From NCBI GenBank assembly GCA_964519885.1, contig CAZFLX010000035.1, positions 1-18,645 of the forward strand: a stretch of DNA of 18,645 bases, written 5' to 3'. Made by a program: the position numbers and the translations under genes. This DNA comes from GCA-002282575 sp964519885 (GTDB lineage Bacteria; Pseudomonadota; Gammaproteobacteria; Thiomicrospirales; Thiomicrospiraceae). How positions within the stretch are numbered: position 1 is the stretch's first letter; the number at the start of each line of letters is the position of its first letter. Positions 6,930-12,526 of this stretch are shown here, piece after piece. The notes beneath the pieces were generated by a model. That model saw only the letters and a list, made by a program, of their open reading frames with translations, did no database searches and was not told the DNA's origin.

Positions 6930-7754
6930 ATGACAGCTAACAAAATACCTAGCCTGGAAGACGCCTATGACAAGGCAAGAAAATTTCTCATTGAACAGTT
7001 ACAAATCGAAAACGCTAATTCCATCCTAGATCATTATTTATCAGTGCCCGACAAGAGCCAATCAGTGGTGTCGCTTGAAAAGCTTTATTTTCGCATGTTA
7101 GCGTCCGCACAAAATGCGAACATGAAGGCAGGTGTTATTGGTGGTTCAATTGGGGGCGTTGAAAAACTCGCTGTCGTTCTATTCGAATTCAATCCAAAAA
7201 TGGTTTCTGATGCTTATAGGGGTAATTCTGAACAAGTCCTGTTAGATATCGAATCAAAGCTAAAGCCATCTGGGAAAATCCGAAAAACATCAAAAAGTAT
7301 TTGGCCAAAATACTGTGAAACAATTTTGTCGGCTGCACGATTCTTCATGCAATTTGCCTCTGGAAGTGAATTCTACGATTGGGCAAATCACTTTTATCAA
7401 GACAAGCGGTCTATTGCTGCATTGCCGATGATTCTGTCCGAAGAAATCTACGGCATCGGCTATCCACTGGCGTGCGATTTTCTAAAAGAGCTCGGATTTG
7501 TCAATTACGGAAAACCCGATGTGCATATCATTGACATTTTTGAGGGGCTTGGTTTGTGCCAACGAGGAGCAAGACCCTATGAAATTCAAAAAATTATCGT
7601 CCAGATTGCCGATGCAAAAGGTGTATCAGCCTACAACGTTGATAAGCTTTTTTGGCTAATCGGCAGTGGCAAGTTTTATGATCATCCGGAGATTGGAAAC
7701 CAAGGAAGTATCGGTAGAAATAAGGAACGGTTCATTGAGCAAGCTCGCTCATAA
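6930..7754 (+). CDS. Unknown protein with probable HhH DNA-glycosylase-like domain
   Basis: About 274 residues. In the C-terminal half, a segment reading EEIYGIGYPLACDFLKELGF resembles a helix-hairpin-helix. It is followed by KPDVHIIDIFEGLGL, which recalls the VD.HV.R...LG stretch of HhH-GPD base-excision glycosylases, where the Asp is catalytic. LFWLIGSG near the end fits the last helix of that fold. There is no iron-sulfur Cys cluster. The N-terminal 130 residues match nothing I know. An in-frame ATG at 6888 would add 14 residues, but it has no ribosome site and lies just past a TATCAT box. The ATG at 6930 follows an AAGCGAG stretch and is preferred. It is isolated between two toxin-antitoxin loci, so a DNA repair or defence role is an inference. 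Confidence 0.6.
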   Translation: MTANKIPSLEDAYDKARKFLIEQLQIENANSILDHYLSVPDKSQSVVSLEKLYFRMLASAQNANMKAGVIGGSIGGVEKLAVVLFEFNPKMVSDAYRGNSEQVLLDIESKLKPSGKIRKTSKSIWPKYCETILSAARFFMQFASGSEFYDWANHFYQDKRSIAALPMILSEEIYGIGYPLACDFLKELGFVNYGKPDVHIIDIFEGLGLCQRGARPYEIQKIIVQIADAKGVSAYNVDKLFWLIGSGKFYDHPEIGNQGSIGRNKERFIEQARS

Positions 7755-7822
7755 CTCTAAGTTATCCTGACGCTATGCCAATATTCGAGAATGGCCAGCA
7801 GCACTTTAGGAGAAGACAGGCT

Positions 7823-8131
7823 TCAACTCAGCATTTCCATCAAGACAGGATGCCACTGCTCTTGTGAAACCTCGCCAACTTTAGCTTTTAACCTAATTTT
7901 ATCAACCGTCCTAATTTGATCGAGTAGGATAAGTCCCTTTTTGCCATCAATAACTACTTCTGGTCGGCAACCTAATGGCTGACCTTTTGAAGTAATTGGC
8001 GCAATGATGACACGAGGCAAAACATCATTCATATCATTAGGTGAAATGATTAAACAGGGTCTTGTTTTCTTAATTTCTGAACCTACCGTTGGATCAAGCT
8101 CGACCCAATAAATTTCTCCTCGCTTTACCAT
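7823..8131 (-). CDS. mazF: MazF-type endoribonuclease toxin
   Basis: A 102-residue toxin of the MazF/PemK family, which cleaves mRNA at short sequence motifs. The N-terminal RGEIYWVELDPTVGSE loop, the TRPCLIIS strand (catalytic Arg region), the VIIAPITSK segment with its conserved Thr/Ser, and the LLDQIRTVDK C-terminal stretch are all present. Length is normal. The start overlaps the end of the antitoxin gene by seven bases, so the two are translationally coupled. I see no frameshift or missing key residue, so the toxin appears functional. Confidence 0.9.
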   Translation of the reverse strand: MVKRGEIYWVELDPTVGSEIKKTRPCLIISPNDMNDVLPRVIIAPITSKGQPLGCRPEVVIDGKKGLILLDQIRTVDKIRLKAKVGEVSQEQWHPVLMEMLS

Positions 8132-8364
8132 TCCCAGTCTTCCTGCTCACTTTCCAAGGTTTTCATGTTGGCCAGTGGCGTGTCATCTTGGTTAGGGTCG
8201 TAGTGATCGAACCAACCTTGTCTGCTTTGATGAATGGGCTTTAAGTGAAGTGTTCCATCTTGGATAAACATTTCGACCGCATTATCAATACGAAGCTGTT
8301 CGATCATTACGGAGGGAATGATGACGCCTCTAGAGTTTCCGATTTTTCTTAGCGTTACTTGCAT
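8125..8364 (-). CDS. mazE: MazE-type antitoxin (AbrB-like DNA-binding)
   Basis: A 79-residue antitoxin. The first 45 residues (VTLRKIGNSRGVIIP, then a beta-rich stretch ending in GTLHLKP) form a SpoVT-AbrB swapped-hairpin DNA-binding domain. The acidic C-terminus (Asp/Glu/Trp-rich, from GWFDHYD) is the usual disordered arm that blocks MazF. It overlaps the toxin gene by seven bases. A recognisable promoter and nested inverted repeats lie immediately upstream, fitting the autoregulation known for this family. Confidence 0.9.
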   Translation of the reverse strand: MQVTLRKIGNSRGVIIPSVMIEQLRIDNAVEMFIQDGTLHLKPIHQSRQGWFDHYDPNQDDTPLANMKTLESEQEDWEW

Positions 8365-8375
8365 AGCAGACCACT

Positions 8376-8414
8376 CAATAGTAATAACATTGTTAAAACA
8401 ATGCTATTCTATTG
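8376..8414. promoter_or_regulatory. Nested inverted repeats, probable MazE operator
   Basis: CATTGTT (8388-8394) and AACAATG (8397-8403) are a perfect 7-bp dyad with a 2-base centre. Outside it CAATAG (8376-8381) pairs with CTATTG (8409-8414). The inner dyad overlaps the -10 box of the mazEF promoter, so a protein bound there would block transcription. This fits autorepression by MazE/MazEF. Confidence 0.6.
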
Positions 8415-8429
8415 CTAGCGATTCGTCAA
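8401..8429 (-). promoter_or_regulatory. mazEF promoter
   Basis: On the minus strand TTGACG (bases 8429-8424) is followed after 17 bp by TAGCAT (8406-8401). The -35 box has five of six consensus bases and the spacing is ideal. The -10 box overlaps the palindromic operator. Confidence 0.6.
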
Positions 8430-8507
8430 CTTAAGAGATTACACAACTACCGTAAAAAAATGATATCCGTCATGTATTAATTATATCTTCCCACGAAAAT
8501 TATTGGT

Positions 8508-8539
8508 AAGACCTATATTGTCGCAAAAACTCCTATCAT
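8508..8539 (+). promoter_or_regulatory. Dyad-type promoter, copy 3 (amidohydrolase gene)
   Basis: AAGAC (8508-8512), CTATATT, GTCGCA (8520-8525), eight bases, TATCAT (8534-8539). The -10 box ends 36 bases before the ATG at 8576. Spacing is identical to the other copies, and the right arm GTCGCA matches the copy before the first sirtuin gene. Confidence 0.6.
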
Positions 8540-8575
8540 AGCCACATCGAATGAAACGCCGATTAAGGAGCTAAG

Positions 8576-9286
8576 ATGCTGTTACATATTCCCCACAGTC
8601 GTACCCTGATGCCAATTCAATACAAAGCGCTGCCCGATTTGCACCTAGCACGTCATACCGATTGGTTTACCGATGACTTGTTTATGATAGAAGGAGCTGA
8701 ACATTTTGTGTTTCCTTATTCAAGGTTTTACGCCGACATGGAACGCTTAGACAATGATCCACTAGAATCAAAAGGTATGGGTATTTTCTATACGCAAACA
8801 CCGTGGGGAGTGACTTACCGCGATAAAAGCCTTCCTGAGTACAACCATGTGATGAAACTATATCAGCAATGGCATGAAGATTTAAAACATGCCGCCGAGC
8901 AACAGATTAAAGACAATGGTTATGCCGTGTTGGTGGATTGCCATAGCTTTAGCAACCATCAAGTGTCTCAACCAGAATTTGAGCTACCTGACATTAACAT
9001 TGGTACCAATGCGGTTGGCACGAGTAGGGCGTTGGTTGAGTTGATTACGCATGGCTTTGAAAGCCAAGGCTACACGGTGGCCGTCGATATGCCTTACCAA
9101 TATTCCATCGCACCGATTGTTGATGATGCCTTTGAAACGGTGATGATTGAAATCAATAAGCGTTGTTACCTAACCGAAGATTTTCAACGTTCAGGTAATT
9201 ACTCTGACACCAAGCAAGCGATCCAGCGAGTGATGAAACTTCTGATAGCTTATGAGCAGGATCATCGAGGTTATCAATATCTATAA
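8576..9286 (+). CDS. N-formylglutamate amidohydrolase family protein
   Basis: A 236-residue predicted zinc hydrolase of the FGase (HutG-like) family. Characterised members split N-formylglutamate into formate and glutamate at the end of one histidine-degradation route. The N-terminal LLHIPHS motif, the HTDWFTDDLF segment, the VDCHSFS metal-binding His region (near residue 122) and a late EINKRCYL motif fit the family. It is slightly short (members are often 250-270 residues). There is no other histidine-use gene in the window, so the true substrate may be another N-acylated amino acid. The ATG follows AAGGAG by five bases. It lies just upstream of two sirtuin genes and has the shared dyad-type promoter. 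Confidence 0.8.
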   Translation: MLLHIPHSRTLMPIQYKALPDLHLARHTDWFTDDLFMIEGAEHFVFPYSRFYADMERLDNDPLESKGMGIFYTQTPWGVTYRDKSLPEYNHVMKLYQQWHEDLKHAAEQQIKDNGYAVLVDCHSFSNHQVSQPEFELPDINIGTNAVGTSRALVELITHGFESQGYTVAVDMPYQYSIAPIVDDAFETVMIEINKRCYLTEDFQRSGNYSDTKQAIQRVMKLLIAYEQDHRGYQYL

Positions 9287-9316
9287 GACGCATATTGTCG
9301 CATAACAATGCATCAT
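9285..9316 (+). promoter_or_regulatory. Dyad-type promoter, copy 4 (first sirtuin gene)
   Basis: AAGAC (9285-9289), GCATATT, GTCGCA (9297-9302), eight bases, CATCAT (9311-9316). It begins inside the stop codon of the amidohydrolase gene, and the -10 box ends 33 bases before the ATG at 9350. A second half-site, AAGACTCATACT, follows at 9317-9328, giving a possible second binding position over the start of transcription. Confidence 0.55.
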
Positions 9317-9349
9317 AAGACTCATACTATTAACTGAGGAAATCATCGC

Positions 9350-10186
9350 ATGCCAGCAACGTCGATTGAACAAGCTGCTAGAGCCATTGCACAAGCCGAT
9401 GCCATGATTATTTTGGCGGGTGCGGGGATGGGTGTGGACAGTGGCTTACCCGATTTTCGGGGTAAGGAAGGCTTTTGGAAAGCCTATCCGATGCTAAAAG
9501 ATAAACGGCTCAATTTCAGGGATATGGCTAACCCAGAAGCATTCTTAAAACGCCCCACCTTGGCATGGGGCTTTTACGGTCATCGACTCAACCTTTACCG
9601 TAATAGCCTACCACACCAAGGTTTTGCGATTTTAAAGTCGATTGCTGAATCAAAGCCAGACGGCTATTTTGTTTACACCAGCAATGTTGATGGTCAGTTT
9701 CAAAAAGCTGGCTTTGATGAACGTCGTATTGTGGAATGTCATGGTTCGATTCACCATCTTCAGTATTTAGAGCCAGAACCCAATGATGTCATTATGCCTG
9801 CTGATGATGTGTCACTCACCGTTGATGAAGCGACACTGAGAGTGAATGAAGACGATTTACCGCGTGCCAAAAATGGTGAGTTACTGCGCCCAAACATTAT
9901 GATGTTCAATGATTATTGTTGGCAAGAAGATCGAATGAATGCTCAAGAGCAACGTTATCAGGATTGGTTAGACACACTAAAAGGTAAGCAAGTCGTGGTA
10001 CTCGAAATTGGTGCAGGCGATGCCATTCCGACCATCCGTTATCAAGCAAGGAGTCTTAGGCATAAGTATGCTCACACCCTCATTCAGATCAACCCTAACC
10101 CTGCTAAGTATGCTGATATTGTCATTGCTGAGGGGGCGTTATCGGCTATGCAACAGATTAAGATGCAATTAGATCAAATAGTCTAA
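9350..10186 (+). CDS. Sirtuin-family (SIR2) protein lacking the zinc cysteines
   Basis: A 278-residue NAD-dependent deacylase-like protein. The NAD-binding loop GAGMGVDSGLPDFRG is at residues 24-38, TSNVDGQF at 110-117 (Asn112, Asp114) and the catalytic His131 in ECHGS. The C-terminal Rossmann part has LEIGAGDAIPTIR and LIQINPN. Only two Cys are present (130 and one in DYCWQ), so the four-Cys zinc ribbon of ordinary sirtuins is missing, and an acidic insertion (about residues 140-175) lies in its place. Without the ribbon, standard protein deacetylation is doubtful. ADP-ribosyl transfer or NAD binding are alternatives. It follows the amidohydrolase by 63 bases behind its own promoter, and a second, unlike sirtuin gene follows after 33 bases. 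Confidence 0.8.
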   Translation: MPATSIEQAARAIAQADAMIILAGAGMGVDSGLPDFRGKEGFWKAYPMLKDKRLNFRDMANPEAFLKRPTLAWGFYGHRLNLYRNSLPHQGFAILKSIAESKPDGYFVYTSNVDGQFQKAGFDERRIVECHGSIHHLQYLEPEPNDVIMPADDVSLTVDEATLRVNEDDLPRAKNGELLRPNIMMFNDYCWQEDRMNAQEQRYQDWLDTLKGKQVVVLEIGAGDAIPTIRYQARSLRHKYAHTLIQINPNPAKYADIVIAEGALSAMQQIKMQLDQIV

Positions 10187-10219
10187 TCCGCATAAACACA
10201 GACAGCATAGGTTAATCTC

Positions 10220-10948
10220 ATGAATACAGCATACGAAACTTCTGAAATTCTCCTCATTACAGGGGCTGGCCTGAGTGCTGAAAGTGGCATCAGCACCTAT
10301 CGTGATGCCGATGGTTTATGGCAGAACTTTGATATTAAGCAAGTCTGCCATGCCGCAGGTTGGCGCACGCACTACCGAGAAATGCATGCTTTTTACAGTG
10401 AGTTACGTCAATCGATTGGTCAAGCGCAACCTAATGCCGCGCATCATGAAATTGCACGTTGGCAATCAATTTTTCAAGATAGGTTGCATATTATTACGCA
10501 AAATGTCGATGACTTGTTAGAGCGAGCAGGCTGTCATTCGGTGATGCATGTGCATGGCATGATTACTCGCATGCGCTGTGAGCATTGTTTGGATATGTGG
10601 GATATTGGCTATAAAGCTTGGGATCCAGATTTTGCCATGTGTTGTACTGAAGATAGGCCTGACACACGACCCGATATTGTCTTTTTTGAAGAAGCAGCCC
10701 CCTTGTATGCGCACATGCATGAACTGTTCGATCGTATTGCCTCAAATTCTAATAATGTCGTGATTGTTATTGGCACAGATGGTGCCGTCATTCCCATTCA
10801 AGCTATGTTAGCCGATAAGCCTTGCAAAAAGGTGTTGTGTAATTTGCATCCTAGCAAGTACATGTTGGAATCGATTTTTGATGAAATTTATACCGAGCCG
10901 GCAACAGAGTCATTGGTAAATATCAGTCGTTGGTTGCTGGGCGAGTAA
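10220..10948 (+). CDS. Second sirtuin (SIR2) with a modified zinc site
   Basis: A 242-residue sirtuin, normal bacterial length. Motifs: GAGLSAESGISTYRD at 15-29, TQNVDDLLERAG at 93-104, catalytic His112 in HVHG, RPDIVFFEE at 150-158, and GTDGAVIP in the Rossmann part where most members have GTS. Zinc ligands are partly kept: CEHC at 120-123, but the second pair is the adjacent Cys141-Cys142 and not CxxC, so metal binding may be altered. TYRD replaces the common PxFR. The substrate cannot be told. It has a weak ribosome site (AGG about nine bases upstream) and no dyad-type promoter, so it is probably co-transcribed with the first sirtuin. It differs too much from that one to be a recent duplicate. 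Confidence 0.85.
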   Translation: MNTAYETSEILLITGAGLSAESGISTYRDADGLWQNFDIKQVCHAAGWRTHYREMHAFYSELRQSIGQAQPNAAHHEIARWQSIFQDRLHIITQNVDDLLERAGCHSVMHVHGMITRMRCEHCLDMWDIGYKAWDPDFAMCCTEDRPDTRPDIVFFEEAAPLYAHMHELFDRIASNSNNVVIVIGTDGAVIPIQAMLADKPCKKVLCNLHPSKYMLESIFDEIYTEPATESLVNISRWLLGE

Positions 10949-10955
10949 TCTTGGT

Positions 10956-10987
10956 TAGACTCATTCTGTCTTAGCGTGTCTGATAAT
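10956..10987 (+). promoter_or_regulatory. Dyad-type promoter, copy 5 (unknown gene and nucleotidase)
   Basis: TAGAC (10956-10960), TCATTCT, GTCTTA (10968-10973), eight bases, GATAAT (10982-10987). The 19-base stretch from 10955 to 10973 recurs exactly at 11833-11851. The -10 box ends 28 bases before the ATG at 11016. Confidence 0.6.
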
Positions 10988-11015
10988 AAGCTTATCAATA
11001 GTTAAGGAGTAGAAT

Positions 11016-11366
11016 ATGAGCACAGAAATATCAGAAACACCTTTCAGTCATGAATCTTTCAAAGCATTTTTGTCGATTAAAACTGACTGGACCATTAAGA
11101 AAAATACCATGCCATTATTCGCCTTATCTGGGCTTGCAAAATTTTGCAAGATTCCCATTGAAATGACCGATGATATTCAAGATTTGCCTAGCTTAGTGAA
11201 TCGAGCGAGAGAATTAGCACAAGAACATTTTGTCTCGTCTGAAGGCAAGGTTACTTTTTGGGGTAATATTCAGTCCTACAGCCTGTGCTACCAATTGGCT
11301 TACTACGAGCCTACCCAATGTATTTCAATTTGGAACCCAAATGTCGATGAATTGCCAACAGAATAA
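11016..11366 (+). CDS. Unknown 116-residue soluble protein
   Basis: A 116-residue protein with no signal peptide or membrane segment and no motif that I recognise. It has a helical N-terminal half (residues 10-75) and a Trp/Tyr-rich end (VTFWGNIQSYSLCYQLAYYEP). The start is secure: AAGGAG sits six bases before the ATG. It is preceded by a dyad-type promoter and followed after 23 bases by the nucleotidase-like gene, so the two form an operon. The neighbouring nucleotidase hints at a nucleotide-related role, but this is only context. Confidence 0.65.
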   Translation: MSTEISETPFSHESFKAFLSIKTDWTIKKNTMPLFALSGLAKFCKIPIEMTDDIQDLPSLVNRARELAQEHFVSSEGKVTFWGNIQSYSLCYQLAYYEPTQCISIWNPNVDELPTE

Positions 11367-11389
11367 AGAACTTACTTACGAGGTGAAAT

Positions 11390-11836
11390 ATGAAGCCCAT
11401 CATCTATGTTGATATGGACAATGTGTTGGTTGATTTTGTTTCTGGCATTAATCAGCTTGATGAACAGACTTTAGCAGTCTACGAAGGTCGGTATGACGAT
11501 GTTCCCGGTATTTTCTCGCTCATGTCTCCGATGCCAGATGCGATTGCTTCGTTTGAGTACTTGTCTCAACACTACGACACCTACGTGCTTTCAACAGCCC
11601 CTTGGGATAACCCTAGCGCTTGGACAGATAAGTTGCTCTGGATTCAACGTCACTTAGGAAAAGCCGCTTATAAGCGTTTAATTTTGTCACACCACAAAAA
11701 CCTCAATCATGGCGATTACCTCATCGATGACCGTACCCGAAATGGTGCCGATCGATTTGTTGGTGAGCATATTCATTTTGGCACTGAGCGTTTCCCCGAT
11801 TGGCGTGCGGTGATGGATTATCTTAAAAGGCATTAG
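11390..11836 (+). CDS. 5'(3')-deoxyribonucleotidase-like HAD phosphatase
   Basis: A 148-residue HAD-superfamily phosphatase of the NT5C type, with only a small cap. Motif I is YVDMDNVLVDF (nucleophile Asp8, acid/base Asp10), motif II LSTAPW (Ser68/Thr69), motif III Lys103 in HHKNL, and motif IV LIDDR (Asp113, Asp114). Characterised relatives dephosphorylate (deoxy)nucleoside monophosphates. Slightly shorter than typical (about 170-200). All catalytic residues are present. The ATG follows GAGGTG closely. It is the second gene of a two-gene operon with the 116-residue protein. The next dyad-type promoter overlaps its stop codon. Confidence 0.8.
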   Translation: MKPIIYVDMDNVLVDFVSGINQLDEQTLAVYEGRYDDVPGIFSLMSPMPDAIASFEYLSQHYDTYVLSTAPWDNPSAWTDKLLWIQRHLGKAAYKRLILSHHKNLNHGDYLIDDRTRNGADRFVGEHIHFGTERFPDWRAVMDYLKRH

Positions 11837-11865
11837 ACTCATTCTGTCTTAATCCTAGATACACT
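11834..11865 (+). promoter_or_regulatory. Dyad-type promoter, copy 6 (lipoprotein gene)
   Basis: TAGAC (11834-11838), TCATTCT, GTCTTA (11846-11851), eight bases, TACACT (11860-11865). The left arm is made partly of the nucleotidase stop codon. The -10 box ends 40 bases before the lipoprotein ATG at 11906. Confidence 0.6.
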
Positions 11866-11905
11866 TAACTTGTCAAACATCAACAAGGTATCTAGGAGGC
11901 CATCC

Positions 11906-12136
11906 ATGAAATCAATCATCGTTTTTACCCTGTCAACACTTTTACTAAGCGGTTGTAGCAGTCAACCTAAAGTCGATAACAATAACGCTTATGAAGTCAG
12001 TCGTGAAGAACGACTTTATACCCAATGTGTCGGCCAAGTATCTGAACTAACCAACGATAACCGTCGGGTCATTACGGTAGAAGGGTCGATTCGTGCCGTT
12101 TCTGGTTGTGTCGGCGTGGCAAAACAGTTGAAATGA
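11906..12136 (+). CDS. Small lipoprotein, unknown function
   Basis: A 76-residue lipoprotein precursor. Its signal peptide, MKSIIVFTLSTLLLSGC, ends in a lipobox (LSGC), so Cys17 should be lipidated and the mature protein of 60 residues anchored to a membrane. The residue after the Cys is Ser, which fits outer-membrane sorting in gammaproteobacteria. Two more Cys (in TQCVGQ and SGCVGV) may form a disulfide. The start is fixed by AGGAGG six bases upstream. An in-frame TTG at 11870 would put extra charged residues ahead of the signal and is rejected. The next gene follows immediately. Confidence 0.75.
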   Translation: MKSIIVFTLSTLLLSGCSSQPKVDNNNAYEVSREERLYTQCVGQVSELTNDNRRVITVEGSIRAVSGCVGVAKQLK

Positions 12137-12147
12137 GGGCAGACAAT

Positions 12148-12420
12148 ATGAAGCTAGTCAAATTAACCTTGTTCGCGGTGCTGTGTAGTCTTGAAGTGAA
12201 TGGAGAATCACCACCCAATTATTACACTATCCACGGTGAAGAAAAGCGGCTGAGTTATGTCAACTACGATCTGCTGATGGATCAATGTATGGAGCCAGTA
12301 ACGAAAACGGGTGTTAAACCGGGAACTAGTGGCTATCTTGCTTTTGAAATCAGCTGTAATAAGGTGTTAGATCAAGTGAAATATCCTGAGACTTTTGAAG
12401 GCAAAATACCAGGTCAATAA
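12148..12420 (+). CDS. Small exported protein, unknown function
   Basis: About 90 residues with a hydrophobic, signal-like N-terminus (MKLVKLTLFAVLCSLEVNG). The remainder is hydrophilic, with two Cys (DQCMEP and ISCNKV) that could pair in the periplasm. A GAGGGC stretch lies eight bases before this ATG. An alternative ATG at 12133, in frame, overlaps the lipoprotein stop as ATGA and would add five residues. Either way the gene is coupled to the lipoprotein. The two share a similar Cys spacing in a short periplasmic protein and may work together. No family recognised. Confidence 0.6.
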   Translation: MKLVKLTLFAVLCSLEVNGESPPNYYTIHGEEKRLSYVNYDLLMDQCMEPVTKTGVKPGTSGYLAFEISCNKVLDQVKYPETFEGKIPGQ

Positions 12421-12459
12421 TTTTGCTTAAATGCTACGGAATTTTACCGCTATTGGCTA

Positions 12460-12489
12460 CTGACTAATGGGATGACAATCGCGTAAAAT
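12460..12489 (+). promoter_or_regulatory. Possible promoter of the addB-addA-like operon
   Basis: CTGACT (12460-12465), 18 bp, TAAAAT (12484-12489), followed 37 bases later by the start codon. It is the best -35/-10 pair in the 106-base gap, and the shared dyad motif is absent, so this operon is outside the proposed regulon. Confidence 0.4.
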
Positions 12490-12526
12490 CCATCGTTTAA
12501 CCTTGTGCTGATAAAGGAAACAGCCC

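Noticed and set aside
10517..10797. Several minus-strand and shifted frames within the second sirtuin gene
   Set aside because: Shadows of a well-supported sirtuin gene with all motifs in the main frame.
9350..10948. Sirtuin-based defence system such as Thoeris or DSR
   Set aside because: Both proteins are short stand-alone sirtuins; there is no TIR partner, Argonaute or long effector domain beside them.
11870..11905. Upstream TTG start for the lipoprotein gene
   Set aside because: It would place 12 charged or polar residues before a signal peptide that starts cleanly at ATG 11906, six bases after AGGAGG.
12106..12147. Upstream GTG start for the small exported protein
   Set aside because: It would bury the signal sequence and overlap the lipoprotein gene by 31 bases; ATG 12148 or 12133 is better.
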